Assembly (NCBI GenBank): GCA_018715105.1
Contig: DVMG01000254.1
Location: forward strand, 1 to 8,979
Length of the DNA stretch: 8,979 nt
Source: Candidatus Ventricola intestinavium
GTDB lineage: Bacteria > Bacillota > Clostridia > Christensenellales > Aristaeellaceae
Direction: 5' to 3'
Positions 1 through 6,717 of this stretch are shown here, piece by piece (the stretch's first letter is position 1; the number at the start of each line of letters is the position of its first letter). Below the pieces are notes generated by a model that worked only from the letters and a program-made list of their open reading frames with translations, searched no databases and was not told where the DNA came from. Both the position numbers and the translations under genes were made by a program.

Positions 1-514
1 CGCCCGCCGCATAACGCAGGGACGTATACCGGCGGTATGTGCCGTCCATGTCACGGATCCCCAGCTTGCGGCTGATCATGCCCAGCGCGCCGTTGGCATC
101 CGGCGTCGTCATCAGCGCAAGCCGTCCGCCCTCTTCCACCCATCCGATGAGCTCAACAAGCGTCTCTCCGTCCACGGCAGACAGGTCGGGCGTACATACC
201 AGCACCAGGGTCTTCTCTTCAAGCATGGGCAGGGCAAAGCCGCGCGTGCTCACCGCCCGGTATCCGATCTGCAGGGTTTCCAGCGTATCGCGCACCGCCT
301 GCTCCACGGCGCCGGTTTCCCCGGTCAGTATCAGCGCTTCTTCCGGAAGGACCGCCTCCCCTTTTTCCAGGGAGGCATCGGCCGTAAGCTGCTCAAGCTG
401 CGCCGGCCTGGCCTGCGGCGTGATCCCTCTGTGCGATGCCAGCACGGCCACAAGCAGTGCCGTCAGCACCAGCAGCGGCCCGAAAACCGCTGCAAACGCA
501 TGCATCTTCTTCAT
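1..514 (-). CDS. pelA: PelA-like protein, DUF2194-type N-terminal region (partial, 3' end outside window)
   Basis: Only the first 171 codons are visible; the gene continues past base 1. The protein starts MKKMHAFAAVFGPLLVL and has one hydrophobic segment at about residues 5-27, which reads as a signal anchor or uncleaved signal peptide. After it comes an alternating beta/alpha stretch (ALILTGETGAVEQAV, LVLVCTPDLSAVDGETLVEL, GGRLALMTTPDANG) resembling the Rossmann-like DUF2194 region of PelA. In Gram-positive pel loci PelA lacks the glycoside hydrolase domain and carries a polysaccharide deacetylase domain further along; that part is not visible here. The ATG overlaps the pelE stop codon (ATGA, 4 bases) and has a GAGGGG ribosome site just upstream. 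Expected role: partial de-N-acetylation of the polymer outside the membrane. The assignment rests largely on context, namely its place after pelD and pelE. It could be another membrane-anchored surface protein. Confidence 0.6.
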   Translation of the reverse strand, partial: MKKMHAFAAVFGPLLVLTALLVAVLASHRGITPQARPAQLEQLTADASLEKGEAVLPEEALILTGETGAVEQAVRDTLETLQIGYRAVSTRGFALPMLEEKTLVLVCTPDLSAVDGETLVELIGWVEEGGRLALMTTPDANGALGMISRKLGIRDMDGTYRRYTSLRYAAG

Positions 515-1404
515 GGGTTCCCCTCGCCGCCTTTCCCACAAAAGTAGTGAATCCGTTCAAGGCCGGCGCGCGTCCACTCCACGGGCGCATGCTTCAGCCG
601 CTCTTTCAGCTTTTGAAGGGCATACCGGTCCCTCGTCTGCACGCACACCTCCAGCATTTCAAGATAGGCGCGCTCATCCTCCGGCCAGCGCGTGATCATG
701 TCAAGCGCCTGCAGGCGCGCTTCCTGCGCCCGGCCCAGAGCAAGATCGTTGCGCACCTGGATGGAACACAGGGGGACCGACAGCCAGTCCTCCGGCAGTT
801 CATCCAGCGCTTTTCCAAGCATTCGCCGCTGCCTTTCAAGCAGCTGTCCTTCCAGAAGGCCGCTGTCCACATAGCCGTTGAGAAGCTCGATATACGCAAG
901 GCGCGTCTTTGCATCCTGCGGATTTTTGAGCAGAGCCGTCTGCATCTGCTGCAGTTCCAGCTGCATCTGACGCTGCACTTCGGTGAGCGTGGCGGTGGCG
1001 TAATGCGCGGTTTCCGGATCCTCGTTAAAGCGCGCAAGAAGCAGCAGATCCAGATGTTTTCGTGGTTCAGACCGGAGCAGATCCATCATCAGTTCGCGCC
1101 GTTTTTTCGGCTCGTTGATGAGAAACGCCTCCTCCAGCGGCACAAGCCTGTCGGCTTCATGGCGGATGCCCACCCAAGCCTCGTGCCGCTGGGTGTTGCG
1201 CATCATGGGATCCCGGATGCCGTCCCTTGGCGGGGATGCCAGGGCAAACACCCAGCAGACGGCCGCGCCAAACACAGGCAGCGCCAGCATAAAGCAGGCG
1301 TAGGAAACGCTCAGGCGCCTGCCCTTTTGCCGGGCGGCCAGCATGCCCAGCAGCACGGCCGCCGCATGGGCCGCCAGCACAAACGAGAGAACCGGATCAG
1401 GCAT
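511..1404 (-). CDS. pelE: PelE-like membrane/TPR protein of Pel exopolysaccharide export
   Basis: The product has 297 residues. Two hydrophobic helices sit at the N-terminus (about residues 5-23 and 35-53, the second being SYACFMLALPVFGAAVCWVF). A soluble, strongly helical and charged region follows, rich in Leu/Ala/Glu/Arg spaced as in TPR-type repeats (EDPETAHYATATLTEVQRQM, KNPQDAKTRLAYIELLNGYV, RWPEDERAYLEMLEVCVQTR). Two membrane spans followed by TPRs is the layout of PelE, an inner-membrane partner of PelD in the Pel synthase complex; P. aeruginosa PelE is somewhat longer. Sequence identity is too low to name it on motifs alone, so the call leans on its position directly after a PelD-like gene. 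The start has a strong AGGAGG site 6 bases upstream and overlaps the end of pelD by 8 bases. The stop overlaps the next ATG by 4 bases, indicating one coupled operon. Confidence 0.7.
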   Translation of the reverse strand: MPDPVLSFVLAAHAAAVLLGMLAARQKGRRLSVSYACFMLALPVFGAAVCWVFALASPPRDGIRDPMMRNTQRHEAWVGIRHEADRLVPLEEAFLINEPKKRRELMMDLLRSEPRKHLDLLLLARFNEDPETAHYATATLTEVQRQMQLELQQMQTALLKNPQDAKTRLAYIELLNGYVDSGLLEGQLLERQRRMLGKALDELPEDWLSVPLCSIQVRNDLALGRAQEARLQALDMITRWPEDERAYLEMLEVCVQTRDRYALQKLKERLKHAPVEWTRAGLERIHYFCGKGGEGNP

Positions 1405-3520
1405 AAGCGACCTCCTGGGAAACCACTTCGCAGATCAGCCCCTGCTGTGCGAAACGCTCGGCAATCTGCGGCAGATCGCCCACACCCGCCTGGGGGAAAA
1501 GCACGAGGATCCGACCGTCGTCGAGCATTCCCGCCAGATCCGTGGAGCGGGCGACACGCGCGATGCGCTCGTCCATCGCCTGCACAGTCCGCTTCACGCT
1601 GCTGCTCACACAGACGAGCAGGTGCTGGCCGGATCGCTTTTTGCGGATATTCTGATAAACGCCCAGCGCGTTGCGGAAGGCCTTGTCCGTGAGGATGTGC
1701 GTCCCGGGCACGTAGAGATCATCAGCCAGGGAAAAGTAATGCAGCGCGCGCACCATGGCGCTCTGCACAAGCCCGGCCACCACGCTGAGCAGGTTTTCCA
1801 GATACTGAGTCTGCTTTTCAAAGGGCACCTCCCACAGCATCAGGATGGCATACAGCCGGCCCTCGTGCATCACCGGCGCAGCATAGGCCGGGCATCCGCT
1901 CAAAAGCGCTTTGTTTGCAAAAACGCGCCCCTCCCGCAGGCATCGCGCCATATCCGAAAGATCTTCCAGATTCAAGGAGCGCGGCAGTTTTTTCATCGAA
2001 CGGGAATGCACGACCAGGCGGATAAACGGCGATGTGCCGCCGCACGCGTAAATCGCCACGCTCCGGTTCTGCATCGTATCCTCCAGAACCCCCAGCGTGG
2101 AGAGGAAAACCTGCTCCGGCTGAAGCGTATCCAGTTCCCTGGTGATGTGATAGATGCGGCCATAGCTGTCGCGAAAATGCATCACCTGCTCCTGCAGCTG
2201 GTTGCGGTCCTCATAGGCACGGTGATACAGGGTCTGCAGGAACTCATTCTGCGCCTCCAGCTCCTTCCGCTCCCGCACGGACATGGCCAGCTGTTCGCGC
2301 CCCTTATCGTGCAGATAGCCAAACAGCGCGCCGCAGAGCATATAGCATCCCAAGGGCAGCCAGTGATCGGCATTGTACAAAAGCATGTACAGCTCCTGCC
2401 CCTGGCTGGTCCAGGCAAGGGCGTAATGCACGCAGGCAAGCAGCGCGGCGAGCACACCGAAGCGGATGCCGTGCACGTTGCCCATGATCGCCACAAAAAG
2501 CAGCCGGTAATCCACCACGCTGAAAAGGGCGTTTTCCCTCGCGGCGTCTTCCGCCGCCAGAGTCAGCAGCGCCATGAGCAGCAGCTCCGCCCAGGGAAGC
2601 AGCCCGCGCAGCAGGCGGCTCAGGCGGCTTTGCCGCTTTTCCCCGTGCGAGGCAGGGATTGGCCGCATCTTTTTTTCAAAAAGCGTGTCAAGTTCGCGGG
2701 AAAAGTCATGGCGCGGCACCCAGTCTACCCGGCGCATGGCCGTGCCCATCAGCGTGCCCGCCCGGCCGCCGCCCGCGTAGGTGCATTCCAGCTGCGGATA
2801 ATACCGGTGCAGCAGGTTCTCCACCTCGCCATATGTGCAGGGCCTGCCGTAAAACACATGCGCCACACCGCTCAGATTGTCGCCCAGCGCAAAATCCAGG
2901 AAAGCCGCCAGGTCATCCGCATGCACAAAGTCGCACGGCGTCTGCCGGCTTCCGCTGAGCACAAGCGGCCTCTTCCCGGCCGCGCAGGCCGCCGCCCGCG
3001 CAAAAAAGCTGCTGCAATCCCCCGGCTCATAGGGGCTTGTCACACGCACGAGCAGCGTGTCCATTCCTTCCGGCGTGCCGTGGGCAAGGCAATCCTCCGC
3101 CGCCTTGATCACCACGCCCGTGGGTGTATCCGGAAAGGGGGTTTCATCCTCCCTTCCTTCCTGAGCATCGCCGAACACACGGCGGTCCGTGAGGAGCACA
3201 AAGCGCTTCACGCCGCTTCGGCCGCACCGGCCCAGCATGGCATACAGCGCGTCGAGCATGGCGCCCTGCACACAGCCGTATTCCCCCGCAGCCTCACACT
3301 GGCACGCAAAGAAAAACAGCACCGCCTCATAGCCGGACGCCTCGATCAGCCGCAGCGCGTCCGGGTGATTGGGGTGCACGTCCTGGTATTTCACATCATG
3401 GGCAAGCCTGTCCGCCCCGGCAAACGGGCCCATCACGGACACCTGATGCCCACCCCGCATAAGCCGGGCGGCAATCGTGGGAATAAACGGCGGCAGGATT
3501 CCGGTAAGCAGTATTTTCAT
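1397..3520 (-). CDS. pelD: PelD-like c-di-GMP receptor fused to an N-terminal NAD-epimerase-like domain
   Basis: The protein has 707 residues from the chosen start. Residues 1-285 form an extended-SDR/NAD-dependent-epimerase-like domain (MKILLTGILPPF at the first beta strand; RVFG at 114-117; IKAAED at 138-143; CDFVHADDLAAF at 196-207). Four hydrophobic segments follow (about 305-323, 333-348, 352-370, 386-403), then a charged helix (406-450), a GAF-like domain (about 455-595) and a degenerate GGDEF domain (about 596-707). TM-GAF-GGDEF is the architecture of PelD, the inner-membrane protein that activates Pel synthesis on binding c-di-GMP. RSTD at 658-661 fits the RxxD inhibitory site, and Arg689 may match the second arginine. 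The GGDEF position reads LDDGR, so no cyclase activity is expected. The epimerase part lacks the glycine motif and the catalytic Tyr. An in-frame ATG at 3607, also with a good ribosome site, would add 29 residues; 3520 was preferred because it begins at the Rossmann strand. Confidence 0.8.
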   Translation of the reverse strand: MKILLTGILPPFIPTIAARLMRGGHQVSVMGPFAGADRLAHDVKYQDVHPNHPDALRLIEASGYEAVLFFFACQCEAAGEYGCVQGAMLDALYAMLGRCGRSGVKRFVLLTDRRVFGDAQEGREDETPFPDTPTGVVIKAAEDCLAHGTPEGMDTLLVRVTSPYEPGDCSSFFARAAACAAGKRPLVLSGSRQTPCDFVHADDLAAFLDFALGDNLSGVAHVFYGRPCTYGEVENLLHRYYPQLECTYAGGGRAGTLMGTAMRRVDWVPRHDFSRELDTLFEKKMRPIPASHGEKRQSRLSRLLRGLLPWAELLLMALLTLAAEDAARENALFSVVDYRLLFVAIMGNVHGIRFGVLAALLACVHYALAWTSQGQELYMLLYNADHWLPLGCYMLCGALFGYLHDKGREQLAMSVRERKELEAQNEFLQTLYHRAYEDRNQLQEQVMHFRDSYGRIYHITRELDTLQPEQVFLSTLGVLEDTMQNRSVAIYACGGTSPFIRLVVHSRSMKKLPRSLNLEDLSDMARCLREGRVFANKALLSGCPAYAAPVMHEGRLYAILMLWEVPFEKQTQYLENLLSVVAGLVQSAMVRALHYFSLADDLYVPGTHILTDKAFRNALGVYQNIRKKRSGQHLLVCVSSSVKRTVQAMDERIARVARSTDLAGMLDDGRILVLFPQAGVGDLPQIAERFAQQGLICEVVSQEVAYA

Positions 3521-3693
3521 CGCTCGTGTGCTCCTGACAAAGCCGGGCGCCGCGCGGCTTTCTTTCATGCCTCTGGGCAAACATGCGTTTTTGAAAAGGC
3601 GCCGCATACGGAGGGGCTCCTTCCCTGCATGGTCAGCATTCCCGCAGGCATCCGGCTGAAAGGCGGCGTCCGTCCCTTTTTTAACTTTCAGTT
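3521..3693 (-). promoter_or_regulatory. Structured leader of the pel operon
   Basis: The stretch between promoter and pelD holds no separate gene. Two clean inverted repeats are visible. CTGAAAG (3685-3691) pairs with CTTTCAG (3656-3662) right at the predicted transcript 5' end. AAAGCCG and CGGCTTT (3539-3545 and 3555-3561, 9-base loop) end just before the second ribosome site. I looked for the conserved core of c-di-GMP riboswitches and did not find it. The hairpins may control translation or mRNA stability, or act as an operator; this is inference. Confidence 0.4.
3617..3622 (-). promoter_or_regulatory. Alternative ribosome-binding site for pelD (AAGGAG before ATG at 3607)
   Basis: AAGGAG lies 9 bases before an in-frame ATG at 3607-3605. 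The preferred start at 3520 has AGGAG (3531-3535) 10 bases upstream. Both signals are plausible, so pelD may have two starts 87 bases apart. The upstream site sits in a small possible hairpin (GGAG-CCC-CTCC) that could mask it. Confidence 0.4.
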
Positions 3694-3722
3694 ATTATAG
3701 CATGCGGTCCGGAGAGCGTCAA
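3694..3722 (-). promoter_or_regulatory. Sigma-70/sigma-A-type promoter of the pel operon
   Basis: On the minus strand TTGACG (3722-3717) is followed after exactly 17 bases by TATAAT (3699-3694). The -10 is perfect and the -35 matches at five of six positions. The start of transcription is predicted near 3687, giving a leader of about 167 nt before the pelD ATG at 3520. Confidence 0.8.
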
Positions 3723-3773
3723 CGATCCCGGCCGAAAGACAGGGGCGGGATTCTGAAAAAAGCGCAGAGCATG

Positions 3774-3798
3774 AAAAAAATCAGGAAAACGCCTGACT
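3774..3798 (-). terminator. Rho-independent terminator downstream of ugd
   Basis: On the minus strand AGTCAGG pairs with CCTGATT (seven pairs including one G-U, six-base loop CGTTTT) and runs into a T tract (3780-3774). It begins about 65 bases after the ugd stop and lies upstream of the pel promoter, so it separates the two transcription units. Confidence 0.7.
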
Positions 3799-3863
3799 GC
3801 GGGCGTCTTCCCGATCCCATGACTTCCATTTATTTCCCGGCTCTTCTCCGGCCTTTGCGGCGG

Positions 3864-5087
3864 TCAATCCCGCCTGAAGAGATCGCGCGTATAGACGCGC
3901 TCCTTCACATCGTCCAGGCAGGAATCATACCGGTTGGCAAGGATCACATCGCTCCGGCATTTAAACGCGGCCAGATCCTTCACCACCTCGCAGCCGAAAA
4001 ATTCGCCTCCGTCCGTCAGCGTCGGCTCGTAGACGATCACCTGCGCGCCGCGCGCGCGGATTCGCTTCATCACGCCCTGTATGCTGCTCTGGCGGAAATT
4101 ATCGGAGTTGGATTTCATCGTCAGCCGGTATACGCCGATGACGGCCGGGCGCTGCCCGGCCCGCCCCTGTGCAGCCATGCGCAGCACGCGCTCGGCGATG
4201 AAGTCCTTGCGCGTTCGGTTGGATTCAACAATGGCGTGAATCAGATTCTGCGGCACATCCTGGTAATTGGCCAGCAGCTGCTTGGTGTCCTTGGGCAGGC
4301 AATAGCCGCCGTACCCAAAGGACGGATTGTTGTAGTGAGCGCCGATGCGGGGATCCAGGCACACGCCGTCGATGATCTGGCGGGTGTTCAGGCCCTTGAG
4401 CTCCGCATAGGTGTCCAGCTCGTTGAAAAAGCTCACGCGAAGCGCCAGATACGTGTTGGCAAACAGCTTGACCGCCTCTGCCTCCGTGCTTCCCATGATG
4501 AGCGTTTCCACATCCTTTTTGACCGCGCCCTCGGCGAGCAGGCCGGCAAATGTGCGCGCCGCTTCAAGAAGATGCGGATCATCGGGGTCGGCGCCCACGA
4601 TGATGCGGCTTGGATACAGATTATCGTACAGCGCGCGGCTCTCCCGCAGGAACTCCGGGCTGAAGAGGATGTTGCGCGTGCCGAATCGTTCGTACGCATG
4701 GCGCGTAAAGCCCACCGGCACGGTGGATTTGATCACGATGACCGCCTGAGGATTGGCCTCCCGCACCAGGCGGATGACATCGTCGACGGCGGATGTATCA
4801 AAGTGATTGAGCTTGGAATCGTAATTGGTCGGCGCGGCGATGACCACGAAATCCGCGTCTGCATACGCCTCCCGCGCGCAGAGCGTCGCACGCAGGCGCA
4901 GCGGCCTGTTTGTCAGATATTCCTCGATTTCACTGTCCTGAATGGGGGATTTGCGCGCGTTGATGAGCGCCACCTTCTCCGGCACGATGTCCACCGCCGT
5001 GACATCATGGTGCTGGGAGAGCAGCGTGGCGATGGAAAGGCCCACGTAGCCCGTGCCGGCCACGGCAATTTTGATTTCCCTGTTCAT
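3864..5087 (-). CDS. ugd: UDP-glucose 6-dehydrogenase
   Basis: A cytoplasmic NAD-dependent enzyme that oxidises UDP-glucose to UDP-glucuronate, a precursor of acidic polysaccharides. The product has 407 residues, close to the shorter Ugd class (about 390). The NAD-binding motif GTGYVG is at residues 11-16. STVPVG is at 121-126, SPEFLRE at 143-149, and EAVKLFANTYLALRVSFFNE at 204-223 with the expected Lys207 and Asn211. The active-site block FGYGGYCLPKDTKQ carries the nucleophile Cys263 and Asp267. The C-terminal UDP-binding domain has GVYRLTMKSNSDNFRQSS at 318-335. All key residues are present, so it should be active. The start has AGGAG six bases upstream. It has its own promoter and terminator, so it is not obligatorily cotranscribed with the downstream pel genes. 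Dehydrogenation of a related UDP-sugar is possible but less likely given the close match to Ugd. Confidence 0.93.
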   Translation of the reverse strand: MNREIKIAVAGTGYVGLSIATLLSQHHDVTAVDIVPEKVALINARKSPIQDSEIEEYLTNRPLRLRATLCAREAYADADFVVIAAPTNYDSKLNHFDTSAVDDVIRLVREANPQAVIVIKSTVPVGFTRHAYERFGTRNILFSPEFLRESRALYDNLYPSRIIVGADPDDPHLLEAARTFAGLLAEGAVKKDVETLIMGSTEAEAVKLFANTYLALRVSFFNELDTYAELKGLNTRQIIDGVCLDPRIGAHYNNPSFGYGGYCLPKDTKQLLANYQDVPQNLIHAIVESNRTRKDFIAERVLRMAAQGRAGQRPAVIGVYRLTMKSNSDNFRQSSIQGVMKRIRARGAQVIVYEPTLTDGGEFFGCEVVKDLAAFKCRSDVILANRYDSCLDDVKERVYTRDLFRRD

Positions 5088-5212
5088 ATGCGTCTCCTCA
5101 CCGTTCCTTCATGGGGGTCCAGATGGAATTTTCCTGCAAAGCGGGTCTCCGGCCGCGCCTTCATCCGGCGGGGCTCAGGCCGCGTTTCCCTCAGGCAGGG
5201 TCTGCTGTCTGC

Positions 5213-5242
5213 ATTATAGCACAAGGGTCTGCCCGTCTTCAA
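5213..5242 (-). promoter_or_regulatory. Promoter of ugd
   Basis: On the minus strand TTGAAG (5242-5237) is followed after 18 bases by a perfect TATAAT (5218-5213). Transcription would begin near 5206, leaving a GC-rich leader of about 118 nt before the ugd ATG at 5087. No known riboswitch was recognised in that leader. Confidence 0.65.
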
Positions 5243-5249
5243 CATGGGC

Positions 5250-5280
5250 CGGGCGGCGGAAGGCGGCCTTCCGCCGCCCG
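5250..5280. terminator. Perfect 14-bp hairpin between arsC-like gene and ugd promoter
   Basis: CGGGCGGCGGAAGG (5250-5263) and its exact reverse complement (5267-5280) flank a three-base loop CGG. It lies 12 bases after the stop of the arsC-like gene. Neither side has a T tract, so it is not a canonical rho-independent terminator. It may be a tail-less terminator, an mRNA-end stabiliser, or insulation for the ugd promoter whose -35 begins eight bases further on. Confidence 0.55.
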
Positions 5281-5292
5281 CGCGCATCGCGC

Positions 5293-5646
5293 TCACCTGA
5301 CCGCGCCGGCGGCAATCCACGCCGCCCACACATCGGGGCAGACCCCCACGGTGGCCAGCTTTCCGCAGCGGACGATGGGCAGGCGCAAAAGCTGCGGCTT
5401 TTCCAGGAGACCGTCCAAAAACGCATCCCTGTTCTGCGTATAGGCGATCACGCTCTCGCGAAAAGCCTTGCTCTCCCTGTCCGCCAGCGCTTCAAGGCCC
5501 ACGGCGGCGGCAACGCTTTGCAGCTCGCGCCTGCCGATCCCATACCGAAGCACATCCACGCGCTGATAGGTGATGCGCCGCTCCTTAAAAAAGCGCTCTG
5601 CCTTCTGTGTGTCAAATCCCTTGCCGCAGTAAATCTGCAATGCCAT
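5293..5646 (-). CDS. ArsC/Spx-like thioredoxin-fold protein
   Basis: A small protein of 117 residues in the arsenate-reductase-related (ArsC/YffB/Spx) family, cytoplasmic, function unknown. The N-terminus MALQIYCGKGFDTQKAERFF matches the first strand and helix of the family. LLRLPIVRCGKLATVGVCPD near the C-terminus matches the conserved cis-proline strand (LPIVR) and following loop. At the usual catalytic Cys position (K-C-x-D-T-x-K-A in relatives) there is Gly10, while a Cys occurs three residues earlier at Cys7. Classical arsenate reductase chemistry is therefore doubtful and no ars gene lies nearby. The start was placed at 5646 because GGGGAGG lies nine bases upstream and the family fold begins there; the open frame extends upstream but the added residues look unlike protein. 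It is divergent from the short-chain dehydrogenase gene. Confidence 0.8.
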   Translation of the reverse strand: MALQIYCGKGFDTQKAERFFKERRITYQRVDVLRYGIGRRELQSVAAAVGLEALADRESKAFRESVIAYTQNRDAFLDGLLEKPQLLRLPIVRCGKLATVGVCPDVWAAWIAAGAVR

Positions 5647-5743
5647 GGCTTGCAACCTCCCCGTTTTTCCGTTAAGATATAGAGAGAAGACAGATTGATG
5701 ATAACCGCTGGCGGGCCATCCGTCAAGCGGGGGAGGGGCGCTT
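5647..5743. promoter_or_regulatory. Divergent promoter region (arsC-like / short-chain dehydrogenase)
   Basis: This is the only gap between the two divergent genes, so both promoters probably lie here. On the minus strand TTATCA, 17 bases, TATATC is a moderate candidate. On the plus strand TTGCAA (5650-5655), 17 bases, TAAGAT (5673-5678) is weak. Neither is close to consensus. A strong ribosome site (GGGGGAGGGG) precedes the plus-strand ATG. Confidence 0.35.
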
Positions 5744-6478
5744 ATGGCATCAAAAATCGCGCTGATCACCGGCGCGTCGGGCGGCATCGGCGCGGCATGC
5801 GCACAAAGGCTGGCGCGCGAGGGATACACCGTGCTTATGCACGGCCACCGCGGCTTTGCGCGCGCGCAGGCGTTGGCGCAGGCGCTGTGCGCACAGGGGC
5901 TCGACGCCCACGCCCTGCGCGGCGATTTGAGGGACAGCGGGCAGGTGCGCGCCCTGTGCGGCGATGTGCTCGCGCTGTATCACCGGGTGGATGCGCTCGT
6001 GCTCTGCGCGGGCGTCGCCCACACGGGGCTTTTGTGCGACATGACCGACGAACAGTGGCACGAGGTGATGGAGGTCAACGTCTCCTCTGCGTTTTACATG
6101 TGCCGGGAGCTGGTGCCCGGCATGGTTTCGCGCGGGCGCGGAAGCATCGTCACGGTGTCAAGCATGTGGGGGCGCGTGGGCGCCTCCTGCGAGGCGGCCT
6201 ACTCCGCGAGCAAGGCGGCGCTCATCGGCCTGAGCCGCGCACTGGCCAAGGAGCTGGGCCCCAGCGGCGTGCGGGTCAACTGCCTCGCGCCGGGCGTCAT
6301 CGATACCCCCATGATGGCCGGGCATTCCCAGCAGACCCGGGATATGCTGGCGCAGGAAACGCCCCTGGGCCGTCTGGGCACCCCGGAGGATGTGGCGGCG
6401 GCCTGCGCGTTCCTGCTTTCGGACGATGCTTCCTTCCTCACGGGCCAGGTGCTGGGCGTGGATGGCGGCTATCTGTGA
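5744..6478 (+). CDS. FabG-like short-chain dehydrogenase/reductase
   Basis: A classical short-chain dehydrogenase of 244 residues, the usual length for FabG (3-oxoacyl-ACP reductase) and its relatives; soluble, NAD(P)H dependent. The cofactor motif TGASGGIG is at 9-16, Asp61 follows beta-3, LCAG at 87-90 stands where NNAG is usual, and the catalytic set is Asn112, Ser140, Tyr153 and Lys157 (YSASK). The C-terminal LSDDASFLTGQVLGVDGGYL is the standard end of this family. The active site looks intact. The substrate cannot be told: no fatty-acid synthesis genes are adjacent, so calling it fabG would be unsafe. The start is supported by a purine-rich ribosome site five bases upstream. It appears monocistronic, pointing towards the origin region and dnaA. 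Confidence 0.88.
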   Translation: MASKIALITGASGGIGAACAQRLAREGYTVLMHGHRGFARAQALAQALCAQGLDAHALRGDLRDSGQVRALCGDVLALYHRVDALVLCAGVAHTGLLCDMTDEQWHEVMEVNVSSAFYMCRELVPGMVSRGRGSIVTVSSMWGRVGASCEAAYSASKAALIGLSRALAKELGPSGVRVNCLAPGVIDTPMMAGHSQQTRDMLAQETPLGRLGTPEDVAAACAFLLSDDASFLTGQVLGVDGGYL

Positions 6479-6687
6479 GCAAAAGCACACGCATGGCGTC
6501 GGATTTGTGCAAATTTTGTTTTGACCGCTTCCGGCAACATCCGGCAAAAAAATGACGGATTCTGCACCGGCCAAAACCAGAACTTGTGCCCCTCGCCCCG
6601 CCCCTACCACAGGATATTGTGGATAACCCTTTTTCCTCAGCAGACAGCCTGTGGACAACCTGCATATTTCCCATGAAAACATCTGCC

Positions 6688-6717
6688 AAAAAAGCCTTGA
6701 ATGCAGGGCTTTTTTTT
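6688..6717. terminator. Terminator-like hairpin, possibly ending the dehydrogenase transcript
   Basis: AAAAAAGCC (6688-6696) pairs with GGCTTTTTT (6707-6715), and T-A and G-U pairs can extend the stem inward. The T tract is 6710-6717, with an A tract on the other side, so it could work in both directions. It lies about 210 bases after the dehydrogenase stop. Its loop and 3' arm overlap the proposed dnaA promoter. It may also contribute to the AT-rich part of the origin. Confidence 0.5.

Noticed and set aside
436..1692. 418-codon open frame on the plus strand
   Set aside because: It is antisense to pelE and the end of pelD, low in recognisable structure, and without a convincing ribosome site.
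3521..3693. c-di-GMP (GEMM) riboswitch in the pelD leader
   Set aside because: The position would be attractive, but the conserved core sequences of the known classes are not present.
1343..3700. 785-codon open frame on the plus strand
   Set aside because: It is antisense to the pelD gene, is rich in His/Arg/Gln with no recognisable domain, and results from high GC codon bias; the minus frame has clear domains, promoter and ribosome site.
3702..5219. 505-codon open frame on the plus strand
   Set aside because: It is the antisense of ugd, whose catalytic motifs are unmistakable on the minus strand.
6515..6560. Terminator directly after the dehydrogenase gene at TCCGGCAACATCCGGCAAAAAAA
   Set aside because: TCCGGCAA is a direct repeat here, not an inverted one, so no hairpin forms before the A run.
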